This document shows positions 52,051-60,021 of a stretch of 64,000 nt of DNA, piece by piece (position 1 is the stretch's first letter; every line of letters begins with the position of its first letter). The notes under the pieces were generated by a model. That model was given only the letters and a program-made list of their open reading frames with translations. It was not told the origin of the DNA and ran no database searches. The translations under genes and the position numbers were made by a program. Source of the stretch: an uncultured Clostridia bacterium (GTDB lineage Bacteria > Bacillota > Clostridia > Oscillospirales > Acutalibacteraceae); the NCBI GenBank assembly GCA_946555465.1, contig CAMNST010000008.1, positions 1-64,000 on the forward strand, in the 5' to 3' direction.

Positions 52051-52596
52051 ATGAAAAAGATTATGTCAATTATTCTTGCAGCAATAATGACAGTTTCTGT
52101 TTTTGCAATATCAACAGTTTCTGCATTTGCAGCAGATGTAAACAGTCCTACTGCTTCAACAGCAACTGATATTAAGCCAACTCTTCAGGTTAACGGTATA
52201 ACAACAACAACTGATATTAAATATACCGAAACTGCAAAAAATCCTATCACAATTAACTTTGTTTACACAGGCGAAGGAAAAGTTACAGGTTGGGAACACA
52301 ACCTTAAAGTTTTAGGTCTTGTTGACGGCGTTGACTATATTGCAACCCAGAACGCAGACGGTTCATTAACCATTCAGTTTATTACAAAAGCCGCTGTTGA
52401 TCGTTGGGAAAACGGTGAAGTAACCGTTAATGCTCTTGTTGACTTTGATGGCAAAACAAACACAACTGCAAAACCTAACTCATCAAACAAGTCACCAAGC
52501 ACAGGCGTTTCAACATCTGTAATTGCTGGCAGCGTTGCTTTGGCAGGTGCAGGTATCGCAGTTCTTTCAGCAACAAAAAAGAGAGACGCTGAATAA
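52051..52596 (+). CDS. Small sortase-anchored surface protein (SPSTG motif)
   Basis: A 181-residue exported protein. Signal peptide: MKKIMSIILAAIMTVSVF...AFAAD. The mature part is short and beta-rich, with a Thr-rich N-terminal stretch; I do not recognise a domain. The C-terminus is a sorting signal: SPSTG at residues 148-152, a hydrophobic segment and a KKRD tail. ATG at 52051 follows GAGGTG by 7 nt. The class B sortase encoded 88 nt downstream is the obvious anchoring enzyme, since clostridial sortase B is known to accept (S/P)PxTG motifs. Confidence 0.78.
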   Translation: MKKIMSIILAAIMTVSVFAISTVSAFAADVNSPTASTATDIKPTLQVNGITTTTDIKYTETAKNPITINFVYTGEGKVTGWEHNLKVLGLVDGVDYIATQNADGSLTIQFITKAAVDRWENGEVTVNALVDFDGKTNTTAKPNSSNKSPSTGVSTSVIAGSVALAGAGIAVLSATKKRDAE

Positions 52597-52612
52597 TATT
52601 TATAAATAAATT

Positions 52613-52651
52613 AAAAAACCTGTTTTCCTTAATCGGTAAACAGGTTTTTTT
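52613..52651 (+). terminator. Intrinsic terminator
   Basis: AAAACCTGTTT pairs with AAACAGGTTTT across a 12-nt loop, followed by T residues. It separates the anchored-protein gene from the sortase gene. Confidence 0.8.
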
Positions 52652-52683
52652 AGTGTATAATTACTACTAAAAGGGTGTTTTCA

Positions 52684-53511
52684 ATGGCAAAAGATAATAC
52701 TGATATTGAAAATGATTTTTCAGAGTCAAATGAAAAAAAAGAGAATAAAAACCGTATTCCAAAACTTATTCTTTTATTTATCGTTGTTTTTGTAGTTATT
52801 TTTTGCGGAATTTATTTTGGATTTCAGATTTATAACCAATATCTGACAGACAGGGAACCAACCACTGTTTCAACCACCGCACCAACCACAGCCCCAAAAG
52901 AAGAACCTAAAGTTGAAAATCCGATTGATTTTAAAACGCTTCAGGAGCAAAACAGCGATATTTACGCATGGATAAAAATTGACGATACCACTGTTGATTA
53001 CCCCATTGTTCAGAGTTCGGTTGACGATAACTTTTATCTTAAACACCGTTCTGAAGACAAAGCGTGGTCTGCAAGCGGTGCAATTTATACAGAATCGGTA
53101 AACAAGAAAAATTTCAGCGATTCATTTACACTGATTTACGGTCACAACGGTTACGGTGACAATATGTTTACTGCCCTGCATAAATTCAATAAAGAAGAAT
53201 TTTTTAATTCACACCCATATTTTTATATCTATACTCCTGAAAGAAAACTTACGTATCAGGTCATTTCGGCATTCAAATATGACGACCGTCATATTATGAA
53301 TTCGTTTAACTTTGCCGATACAAAAGAGGTAACAGAATTTCAGGAATTTTTGCAAAATCCCGAATCGGCATTAAAAAATGTAAGAACGGATTTAGACATT
53401 AATATTGACAGTTCGAGCAAAATTGTTATACTATCAACATGTATAACCAATCAGAAAACGAATAGATATCTTGTTTGCGGAGTTTTAGTAAAAGATGAAA
53501 AAACCTATTGA
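52684..53511 (+). CDS. srtB: Class B sortase
   Basis: A 275-residue transpeptidase: cytoplasmic N-terminus, one membrane segment (about 27-47), a Thr/Pro linker and an extracellular sortase domain. Catalytic residues: H154 (YGHNGYGDNMF), C253 (LSTCIT) and R261 (TNRYLVCGVL); NSDIYAWIKIDDTTVDYPIVQ is a sortase B hallmark. It cleaves sorting signals between Thr and Gly and links the protein to peptidoglycan. Candidate substrates in the window are the SPSTG protein upstream and the SPATG protein at 61647-62798. The gene overlaps the LCP gene by 17 nt. Confidence 0.92.
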   Translation: MAKDNTDIENDFSESNEKKENKNRIPKLILLFIVVFVVIFCGIYFGFQIYNQYLTDREPTTVSTTAPTTAPKEEPKVENPIDFKTLQEQNSDIYAWIKIDDTTVDYPIVQSSVDDNFYLKHRSEDKAWSASGAIYTESVNKKNFSDSFTLIYGHNGYGDNMFTALHKFNKEEFFNSHPYFYIYTPERKLTYQVISAFKYDDRHIMNSFNFADTKEVTEFQEFLQNPESALKNVRTDLDINIDSSSKIVILSTCITNQKTNRYLVCGVLVKDEKTY

Positions 53512-54802
53512 TCCAAATTTACAGGGCTTTGATGAAAACAATCTGCCCATTGATATTGAAAAACCACAGGAATTTACCATAAACGGCGAAAAACCGGAAA
53601 AGGATATTTTTTCTTCCGGTTTTAACCCGTTATCAAATCATTCCGACAGCGGTGACGGCGACAAACTCAATCTGAATGTTGAAAGTCGCGAACACAGACA
53701 TCATCATTCACATTCTTCGGGAAGTTCACATCACTCTTCGTCCGAGTCGCATCATCACACACACCACCATTCTTCAAAAAGCAAAAAATCAAAAATGCCT
53801 GTGGCAGCAAAAATTGCCATTTCCATTCTTGTGATATTGCTTTTGCTGATTTTTGCTGTTGTGGGAACAGTTCTTTATCTTGAAAGCCGGGGTAAAGACG
53901 ATTTAAAAAATGTTAAAACCGAAACCGATTATCAGGAAGTTATTGAATACAACGGTCATAAATATATTTATAATAACGACATTGTATCTGTTGCATTTAT
54001 CGGCGTTGATAAAAGAGATCTTGGTCTTGATAACGGAAAAATCGGTACGGCAGGACAAGCCGACGCAAATATTGTTCTCACCGTTGATACCTCAACAGGC
54101 AAAGCAACCGCCATTGCCGTTCCGCGTGATACAATGGTTGATGTTGACCTTTATTCCGAAAGCGGATTATTTCTCAGAAGCGAAGAAATGCAGTTGTGTC
54201 TCAGTTATGCCTACGGCAACGGAACAGATACTTCGGCTGCAAACGTTACAACTTCCATAAGCCGTATTCTCTATAACGTTCCGATCAGCAAATATTTTGC
54301 GCTTGACCTTGACGGAATTGCGCCTATCAATGATGCCATCGGCGGAGTAACCGTTACATCGCTTTATGACTTAAAGAAATATGGAATTTCAAAAGGTGAC
54401 GAGGTTCACCTTCATGGCGATTTAACCGAAGCATATGTCAGAACAAGAGATATGGACGATGTTAACGCCTCTCTTAACAGAACAGCAAGACAAATGCAGT
54501 ACATTAAGGCATTTGCCGGCCAGTTAGTGCCTGCTGTTATAAATGATTTCAGCGTTGTAAGCAGTTTATATAACACCGCTTCCGAATACAGTTCAACAGA
54601 TATTTCGCTTTCAAACGTTACTTATCTTGCATCACTTCTGCTTTCAAAAGGTGTAACCGATTTTGATACAATTACACTTGAAGGTGAAATGAAACCGAGT
54701 GACAGAATAGATTATGCTGACGTAGTTTATGCAGAATTCTATCCCGACGAGGAAGCACTTATGGAAACTGTGTTAAGCGTATTTTACAAACAAGCAGATT
54801 AA
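53495..54802 (+). CDS. LytR-CpsA-Psr family protein with His-rich cytoplasmic tail
   Basis: A 435-residue membrane protein of the LCP family, which transfers lipid-linked teichoic acid or capsule polymers to peptidoglycan. The LCP domain follows the membrane segment (about 104-127), with FIGVDKRD, ADANIVLTVDT, IAVPRDTMVDV and the C-terminal VRTRDMDDVNASLNRTARQMQ arginines. Unusual: residues 67-92 of the predicted cytoplasmic part contain 13 His in 26 positions, mixed with Ser, suggesting metal binding. It is expressed with sortase B through a 17-nt gene overlap, linking two cell-wall attachment enzymes. Confidence 0.9.
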   Translation: MKKPIDPNLQGFDENNLPIDIEKPQEFTINGEKPEKDIFSSGFNPLSNHSDSGDGDKLNLNVESREHRHHHSHSSGSSHHSSSESHHHTHHHSSKSKKSKMPVAAKIAISILVILLLLIFAVVGTVLYLESRGKDDLKNVKTETDYQEVIEYNGHKYIYNNDIVSVAFIGVDKRDLGLDNGKIGTAGQADANIVLTVDTSTGKATAIAVPRDTMVDVDLYSESGLFLRSEEMQLCLSYAYGNGTDTSAANVTTSISRILYNVPISKYFALDLDGIAPINDAIGGVTVTSLYDLKKYGISKGDEVHLHGDLTEAYVRTRDMDDVNASLNRTARQMQYIKAFAGQLVPAVINDFSVVSSLYNTASEYSSTDISLSNVTYLASLLLSKGVTDFDTITLEGEMKPSDRIDYADVVYAEFYPDEEALMETVLSVFYKQAD

Positions 54803-54824
54803 TTTTATATAAAGGAGAATACCT

Positions 54825-55673
54825 ATGAACGCTCAAACAAAAAAAATGCTTTCATCTTATGCTGCAAAAATCAGAATGGGCATAATTGAAAGCACTTACG
54901 GTGCAAAAGCAGGCCATCCGGGCGGAAGCCTTTCATCTGCCGACTTTTTTGCATATCTTTATTTTAATGAAATGAGAGTTGACCCAAAAAATCCTAAAGA
55001 CGAAAACCGCGACAGATTTGTTCTTTCAAAAGGTCACTGCGCACCCGGTCTTTACAGTGCGCTTGCACACAAAGGATTTTTCCCTGTTGAAGATTTGCCG
55101 ACACTTCGTCACATTGACTCCTATCTTCAGGGTCATCCGAATATGAATACAGTTCCCGGCATTGATATGTCTACCGGCTCATTAGGTCAGGGAATCAGTG
55201 CTGCTGCCGGAATGGCAAAGGCCGCAAAATATATTCATAAAGACGATATCAACATTTACACCCTTCTTGGTGACGGTGAAATTGAAGAAGGTCAGGTATG
55301 GGAGGCAATGATGTTTGCCGCTCAGTACAATCTTGACAACTTCTGCGTATTTATCGACTGCAACGGTCTTCAGATTGACGGAAGTTGCGATGAAGTTATG
55401 AGTGCAGAACCTATCGACGAAAAACTCAAAGCATTCGGTTTTGAGGTTATGACCATCAACGGCAACGATTTTGACGACCTTGAAAAAGCCTTTGACGCAT
55501 TTCATAACACAAACGGAAAGCCTTTCGGCGTAATTATGAAAACCGTAAAAGGCAAAGGCGTTTCATTTATGGAAAATGAAGTGGGCTGGCACGGAAAAGC
55601 ACCTAATGAAGAAGAATACAACATTGCAATGGCTGAACTCAGAGCAGCACTTGCAGAAATTGAGGAGGCGTAA
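54825..55673 (+). CDS. Transketolase, N-terminal (TPP-binding) subunit
   Basis: A 282-residue thiamine-pyrophosphate-binding half of transketolase: KAGHPGGSLSSADF near residue 28, LSKGHCAPGLY, TGSLGQG and the TPP motif GDGEIEEGQVWEAMMFA..DNFCVFIDCNG. It works with the C-terminal subunit encoded 2 nt downstream to move two-carbon units in the non-oxidative pentose phosphate pathway. Split transketolases are common in Clostridia and archaea. AAGGAG precedes the ATG. Confidence 0.94.
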   Translation: MNAQTKKMLSSYAAKIRMGIIESTYGAKAGHPGGSLSSADFFAYLYFNEMRVDPKNPKDENRDRFVLSKGHCAPGLYSALAHKGFFPVEDLPTLRHIDSYLQGHPNMNTVPGIDMSTGSLGQGISAAAGMAKAAKYIHKDDINIYTLLGDGEIEEGQVWEAMMFAAQYNLDNFCVFIDCNGLQIDGSCDEVMSAEPIDEKLKAFGFEVMTINGNDFDDLEKAFDAFHNTNGKPFGVIMKTVKGKGVSFMENEVGWHGKAPNEEEYNIAMAELRAALAEIEEA

Positions 55674-55675
55674 TT

Positions 55676-56617
55676 ATGGCTGATGTTAAAAAAATTGCCA
55701 CCCGTGACAGTTACGGTAATGCATTAAAAGAACTTGCAAACGAAGGCGCAGAGAAACTTGTTGTTCTTGATGCCGACCTTTCTGCAGCAACAAAAACAGG
55801 CATATTCAAAAAAGATTTTCCCGACCGCCATATCAACTGCGGAATTGCAGAAGCAAATATGATTTGCGTTGCTGCAGGCATGAGCACAATGGGTCTTGTT
55901 CCTTTCGCATCAAGTTTTGCCATGTTTGCCGCCGGCAGAGCATTTGAACAGGTCAGAAATACAATCGGTTATCCGCACCTTAATGTAAAAATCGGCGCAA
56001 CACACGCCGGCATTTCTGTTGGTGAAGACGGCGCATCACACCAGTGCTGCGAAGACTTTGCTCTTATGAGAGCCATTCCCGGTATGGTTGTTATCTGCCC
56101 TGCCGATGATGTTGAGGCAAAACAGGCAGTTAAAGCGGCTTATAACTACGAGGGCCCTGTTTATCTGAGATTCGGCAGACTTGCCGTTCCTGTTTTCCAC
56201 GATGAAAACTATAAATTTGAAATCGGCAAAGGTGAAGTTATCAGCGAGGGCAGCGACGTAACAATTATCGCCAACGGGCTTATGGTTGCCGAGGCAATCG
56301 AAGCAGGCAAAATGCTTGCTGAAAAAGGCATCAGCGCAGAAATCATTAACATTGCCACAATTAAACCGCTTGATGAAGAACTTGTTATTGCATCTGCCAA
56401 AAAAACAGGCAAGGTTATCACTGTTGAAGAGCATAACATTATCGGCGGTCTGGGCGAGGCAGTATGTTCTGTTCTCAGCGAAAAATGCCCGACACCTGTT
56501 AAAAGAATCGGCGTAAATGATGAATTCGGCCACAGCGGCCCTGCACTTGACCTTCTTAAACAATTTGGTCTTTGTGCAGACAATATTGCAAAAACTGCAG
56601 AAGAATTTGTAAAATAA
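55676..56617 (+). CDS. Transketolase, C-terminal (pyrimidine-binding) subunit
   Basis: A 313-residue second half of the split transketolase: pyrimidine-binding domain with GIAEANMICVAAGMSTMG (Glu that activates TPP), the GVGEDG-like SVGEDGASHQ, and a C-terminal transketolase domain (VEEHNIIGGLGEAV, FGHSGPALDLL). DXS-like alternatives are excluded by the size and partner gene. It ends before a terminator. Confidence 0.94.
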   Translation: MADVKKIATRDSYGNALKELANEGAEKLVVLDADLSAATKTGIFKKDFPDRHINCGIAEANMICVAAGMSTMGLVPFASSFAMFAAGRAFEQVRNTIGYPHLNVKIGATHAGISVGEDGASHQCCEDFALMRAIPGMVVICPADDVEAKQAVKAAYNYEGPVYLRFGRLAVPVFHDENYKFEIGKGEVISEGSDVTIIANGLMVAEAIEAGKMLAEKGISAEIINIATIKPLDEELVIASAKKTGKVITVEEHNIIGGLGEAVCSVLSEKCPTPVKRIGVNDEFGHSGPALDLLKQFGLCADNIAKTAEEFVK

Positions 56618-56637
56618 AAAACAAAATATATAAACGA

Positions 56638-56676
56638 AAAACAACCTCCGAGTTTAAAACTGCGGGGGTTGTTTCT
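56638..56676 (+). terminator. Intrinsic terminator
   Basis: ACAACCTCCG pairs with CGGGGGTTGT, with an inner AGTTT/AAACT extension, followed by TTTCT. It ends the transketolase operon. Confidence 0.8.
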
Positions 56677-56707
56677 CTGATAAGATGAAAGATTTGTATA
56701 ACAAAGA

Positions 56708-56727
56708 TTGTACGGTGCGTCGTACAA
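56708..56727. promoter_or_regulatory. Inverted repeat upstream of the HTH gene, site 1
   Basis: TTGTACG (56708-56714) and CGTACAA (56721-56727) are a perfect 7-bp inverted repeat with a 6-nt centre, about 95 nt before the small HTH gene. A possible operator. Confidence 0.45.
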
Positions 56728-56737
56728 CATAATTATA

Positions 56738-56756
56738 TTATCACATTATGTGATAA
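56738..56756. promoter_or_regulatory. Palindrome upstream of the HTH gene, site 2
   Basis: TTATCACATTATGTGATAA is a perfect 19-bp palindrome (single central base), 65 nt upstream of the small Xre-like gene. A likely operator for that regulator or for one encoded elsewhere. Confidence 0.5.
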
Positions 56757-56821
56757 ATGTCAATATCTCTGGGCGTGATAATTTACAATTATTTTGAAAA
56801 AATAATTGTAGGAGGATATTT

Positions 56822-57016
56822 ATGCGCTTAAGAGAACTGAGAGAAGACAGCGATATCGAACAAAAAGAACTTGCTGCCCTGCTCAATGTAAGACAAAACA
56901 CGTATTCACAATACGAAACAGGCAAAAGACTGATTTCTGTTTATGCACTGTGGAAACTGGCAGATTATTATAACACCAGCATTGATTATATTGTTGGCAG
57001 AACTGATGAAAGATAA
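56822..57016 (+). CDS. Small Xre/Cro-family HTH regulator
   Basis: A 64-residue protein that is little more than a lambda-Cro-type helix-turn-helix: MRLRELREDSDIEQKELAALLNVRQNTYSQYETGKRLISVYALWKLADYYNTSIDYIVGRTD. GGAGG precedes the ATG by 6 nt. Two inverted repeats in its upstream region may be its sites. It converges on a 93-residue unknown gene that lies behind a structured RNA; whether they form one functional unit is unknown. Confidence 0.88.
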   Translation: MRLRELREDSDIEQKELAALLNVRQNTYSQYETGKRLISVYALWKLADYYNTSIDYIVGRTDER

Positions 57017-57042
57017 AACCGTGTTTTGGTAATCAAATGAAT

Positions 57043-57080
57043 TGCCCGTCCGTGATACTAAAAAAGTACCGGGCGGGTTT
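57043..57080 (+). terminator. Terminator after the HTH gene
   Basis: CCCGTCCG..ATACT and AGTACCGGGCGGG pair (with small imperfections) around an A-rich loop, followed by TTTATT. It abuts the stop codon of the converging minus-strand gene. Confidence 0.65.
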
Positions 57081-57082
57081 AT

Positions 57083-57364
57083 TCATTGCCTGTTTTTCAG
57101 CATATGCTGCATATGCTGATAGCATTTATCTGAAAATGCGGTCAGTTCTTCAGTATAATTCAATGCATCTCCGATTGCCATGCAGAGCAGATCGTAATTC
57201 TTGTTGTTATACGCCTCCAGTTCAACACAGCACCCCTGCAGAACATTCAGCAGTTCTATTTTGTTGGAGAGAATCTCCAGTCTGTCATTCAGTTGATTAT
57301 GCATTTTGAAAAATTCATGCAAATCCTTACCCTCAATGTCATACGAATACGTTTTTTCAGTCAT
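57083..57364 (-). CDS. Small helical protein of unknown function behind structured RNA
   Basis: A 93-residue, highly charged, mostly helical cytoplasmic protein (MTEKTYSYDIEGKDL..., then EFFKMHNQLNDRLEILSNKIELL) with five to six heptad-like turns, two adjacent Cys and several His; no membrane segment. I do not recognise the family. Start: ATG 57364 lies 9 nt from AGGAGG; ATG 57370 is only 3 nt away. The ribosome site is immediately downstream of the terminator of structured RNA copy 2, so expression needs read-through of that RNA. Confidence 0.6.
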   Translation of the reverse strand: MTEKTYSYDIEGKDLHEFFKMHNQLNDRLEILSNKIELLNVLQGCCVELEAYNNKNYDLLCMAIGDALNYTEELTAFSDKCYQHMQHMLKNRQ

Positions 57365-57385
57365 TTTCATAACCCTCCTGAAAAT

Positions 57386-57557
57386 AAAAAATGCGCAGCC
57401 GAAGCCGCGCATAAAAAACGCATGGCTCCAACTGTCGCCAAACAATTTACATTACCAGCCCTAAGGATAGTATGATGAAATGAGCATGCGTTTTTATCAG
57501 AAGATAAAAAAACATACTTATCCTATATAGGGCATATTAAAATGTAAATCATTTGGC
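57386..57557 (-). ncRNA. Structured RNA of unrecognised family, copy 2
   Basis: About 172 nt on the minus strand. The 5' end GCCAAATGATTTACATT (57557-57541) pairs over 17 bp with 57453-57437; an inner helix uses GGATAAGTATG and CATACTATCC. The 3' module (GGCGACAGTTGGAGCCATGCG, then the UUCG-loop terminator AUGCGCGGC/GCUGCGCAU at 57412-57391 and U residues) is nearly identical to copy 1 at 30681-30850. The terminal helices differ in sequence yet still pair, i.e. they covary. The alternative GCCAUGCG/UGCGCGGC pairing (one A-C mismatch) competes with the terminator. Confidence 0.7.
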
Positions 57558-57563
57558 AGGATT

Positions 57564-57593
57564 ATTATATCACAAATTAACTATATTAGTCAA
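57564..57593 (-). promoter_or_regulatory. Sigma-A promoter of structured RNA copy 2
   Basis: On the minus strand TTGACT (57593-57588), an 18-nt spacer and TATAAT (57569-57564); the RNA's first helix base follows 7 nt later. Same boxes and distances as copy 1. Confidence 0.75.
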
Positions 57594-57597
57594 CAAA

Positions 57598-57628
57598 AAA
57601 ACCTTCCGTTAAATCGGAAGGCTTTTTT
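57598..57628 (-). terminator. Intrinsic terminator of the Fe-ADH gene
   Basis: CCTTCCG and CGGAAGG pair around TTAAAT, with a U tract on the minus strand. It sits directly before the promoter of structured RNA copy 2. Confidence 0.8.
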
Positions 57629-57630
57629 GT

Positions 57631-58761
57631 TTATTTCAGTGAAAGATACATTTCTCTGATATTCTGCTCTGTGAGCGGTATCGGGTTACGAGTCATCAGC
57701 ATAGACATACTTTTCTTTGTGAGTTCTTCAATCTGTTCATCGGTTACACATCCGATTTCGGAAAGATTTGTCACCATACCCATTCTTTTTTTCATTGCCA
57801 TTATCTCGTCTGCCATTTCATACGGGGTATTGAAACCGCAGTCTTTTGCAAGGGCGGTAATTCTGCCGTCGCTGTCTGCATTATCGGCATTGAATTTTAT
57901 GAAATAATCAAGGGTGAAGGCACATGCCTCGCCGTGGGGAACGCCATAGATATTTGTAAGCGGAAAAGAGCAGGCGTGAGAACCTGTTGTTCGCGGATGG
58001 CTGAATGCCACACCGGCAACGATAGACGCCTCTGCCATTTTTTCTCTTGCAAGCAAATCGTTTGGATTATTATAGGCTTTTTCAAGCCATTCAAAAACGA
58101 GCCTTGCACTGTAGACCGCGCAGGCAGTGCAGACAGGCTGATGAATGGTTGCCCAGTAACTCTCAACAGCATGCGCAAGAACATCAAGACCTGTTGATGC
58201 CGTAATCTGCGGAGGAACGGTTAAAGTAAGTTCGGGGTCAATTACCGCAATTTTGGGGTACATTGCAGGGTCGTTCATCGGATTTTTAAGTTTAAGTTCA
58301 ACATCGGTTAAAACAGCAATATTGGTAACCTCGGAAGCCGTGCCTGAGGTTGTGGTAACAGCAATCATCGAAATTGCTTCTTCAGGGTTAATTGCCTTGC
58401 CGCCTGTGTGATAAGAACGAATCGTATCGTTTCCTCCGGCAATCGCCGCGGCTGCCTTGCAGCAATCCATAGGCGAACCGCCGCCCAGAGCAACTGCAAA
58501 ATCGGCACCGATTTCGCGCATCAGTTTAACACAGTCGTCAACATTCTGCGTTGTCGGGTTCGGGCGAACATCGCTGAAAAGCGTTTTAATAAGACCGCCG
58601 CTCATTTTTAAAAATACATCGGCAAGTCCGTTTTTTGCAAAACTGCGCGAGCAGACAAGCACACCTTTTGTGCCGCCGATCTGCTCAATATATGATTTTA
58701 TATTTTTTCTTTTGCCGTTACCGAAAACAAGCGTAACAGGCAGATTGAATTCCCATTCCAT
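57631..58761 (-). CDS. Iron-containing alcohol dehydrogenase
   Basis: A 376-residue group III NAD(P)-dependent dehydrogenase. The dinucleotide region GGGSPMDCCKAAA, followed by TTSGTASEVT and the iron-binding segment TGLDVLAHAVESYW..HPRTTGSHACSFPLTNIYGVPHGEACA supply the Asp and three His ligands. The N-terminus FNLPVTLVFGNGK resembles the YqhD/butanol-dehydrogenase branch, so it probably reduces aldehydes during fermentation; the natural substrate is not certain. ATG 58761 follows AAGGAG by 6 nt; earlier in-frame codons lack a site. Confidence 0.9.
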   Translation of the reverse strand: MEWEFNLPVTLVFGNGKRKNIKSYIEQIGGTKGVLVCSRSFAKNGLADVFLKMSGGLIKTLFSDVRPNPTTQNVDDCVKLMREIGADFAVALGGGSPMDCCKAAAAIAGGNDTIRSYHTGGKAINPEEAISMIAVTTTSGTASEVTNIAVLTDVELKLKNPMNDPAMYPKIAVIDPELTLTVPPQITASTGLDVLAHAVESYWATIHQPVCTACAVYSARLVFEWLEKAYNNPNDLLAREKMAEASIVAGVAFSHPRTTGSHACSFPLTNIYGVPHGEACAFTLDYFIKFNADNADSDGRITALAKDCGFNTPYEMADEIMAMKKRMGMVTNLSEIGCVTDEQIEELTKKSMSMLMTRNPIPLTEQNIREMYLSLK

Positions 58762-58990
58762 TGTTATCTCCTTATTTTTTGCTTTTATAAAAACTATATT
58801 AACATTTTTTTCAAATATAGGCAAGAATTATATCAAAAGGCGATTTTTGGCTTAACCAAGCCGATGCAACTATCGGTTGCAACTGAAATTGCAAACTAAA
58901 ATATGTAGCGAAACCCGGGTTGATTATGTAAAATATGGTTGTCGGGTGAGAAAAGCCCAAAACAAAAAATACATTTTAACGGAGAAAATT

Positions 58991-59908
58991 ATGGCACAGA
59001 AAATGACAGTTATTAAAGATGAACACTTTGGTATAGCAAGAAAAATCGTTTCAAATATGACAGCAGAAAGTTGGGAAACCATTCCCCATGCAGTTATATC
59101 GTACGAACCGGAAGTAACCGAGTTTATGAAAGTGATGAAAGAAATTAACAAAGACGCAACCAAAGAAACAAAACTCACACTGAACACAATTATGTTAAGG
59201 GTTATCGTTGAAGGACTTAAAGCATGCCCCGTTCTTAACTCACACATCAACTTCAACCGCAAACTTGTAAGAGGCGAAGTAAAAACATTTGAAGAAATTC
59301 ATATTTCAATGCCGATGATTTTGAAGACAGGCGAAATGATGACAATCAATATGCACGATATGGAAAAGAAAACAATCAGCCAGATGCGAGACGCCATTGC
59401 CGACAGTTCACGCAGGGCAAACAATTCAGACCTTAACGAAGTTATGTTTGAAGTTTCGCTTGATAATACGCTTCAGGGATTAAAGCAGGGCAAAATTGCC
59501 CAGACAATCAACAGACTTATCGGTTCAAAAACAGGCAAGCACAAGGTTAAAACTTTAAAAGGTGCTGCAAAAAAAGAATACTATTCTATTCCTGAAAAAG
59601 ACAGACTTACAAAACACGACATTGAGCAAGGCACAATAACCGTATCAAACCTCGGATCTGTTTGCAGAAACTGGAACGGAATCTGCACCATTCTTGAAAT
59701 TATACCGCCGCAGGTATGTGCAATCGCAATCGCCTCGCTTCAACTTGTTCCCATTGCAGAAAATGAAGACACAATCCGCACAGGATACAAACTTCCGCTT
59801 ACCATTGCATTTGACCACAGAGCACTTGATATGGGTGATGTTACACCATTTATTGATAAACTCAACGAAATTTTTGCAAATCCCGAAATGATAAAAGAGT
59901 GGGTATAA
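58991..59908 (+). CDS. Stand-alone E2-like acyltransferase catalytic domain
   Basis: A 305-residue protein homologous to the catalytic domain of 2-oxoacid dehydrogenase E2 subunits/chloramphenicol acetyltransferase. The catalytic motif FDHRALDMGD carries H276; the TITVSNLGSV and IPPQVCAIAI strands are also E2-like. It has no lipoyl domain and no E1-binding domain, and E1/E3 genes are absent nearby, so it does not form a normal 2-oxoacid dehydrogenase. It probably moves an acyl group from CoA to an unknown acceptor. GGAG lies 6 nt before the ATG. It is a single-gene unit with its own terminator. Confidence 0.8.
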   Translation: MAQKMTVIKDEHFGIARKIVSNMTAESWETIPHAVISYEPEVTEFMKVMKEINKDATKETKLTLNTIMLRVIVEGLKACPVLNSHINFNRKLVRGEVKTFEEIHISMPMILKTGEMMTINMHDMEKKTISQMRDAIADSSRRANNSDLNEVMFEVSLDNTLQGLKQGKIAQTINRLIGSKTGKHKVKTLKGAAKKEYYSIPEKDRLTKHDIEQGTITVSNLGSVCRNWNGICTILEIIPPQVCAIAIASLQLVPIAENEDTIRTGYKLPLTIAFDHRALDMGDVTPFIDKLNEIFANPEMIKEWV

Positions 59909-59928
59909 TTTAAAACTGATATCAAATT

Positions 59929-59958
59929 TAAAGCGGTTCTTTTGAGCCGCTTTTTTGT
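59929..59958 (+). terminator. Intrinsic terminator
   Basis: AAAGCGGTTC and GAGCCGCTTT pair around TTTT, followed by T residues. Confidence 0.85.
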
Positions 59959-60021
59959 TTACAAAGCAGATAAAGAATGTTATAATTTCAATATACAATG
60001 CAGATGAAACAAGGAGGCATT

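Noticed and set aside
56036-56730. Two long minus-strand open frames antisense to the transketolase C-subunit
   Set aside because: They overlap each other and a certain gene, run through a terminator, and lack recognisable domains.
58860-58930. Regulatory repeats (TGCAACT, TTGCAA) before the E2-like gene
   Set aside because: The short repeats are suggestive but not symmetric enough, and no promoter geometry supports an operator.
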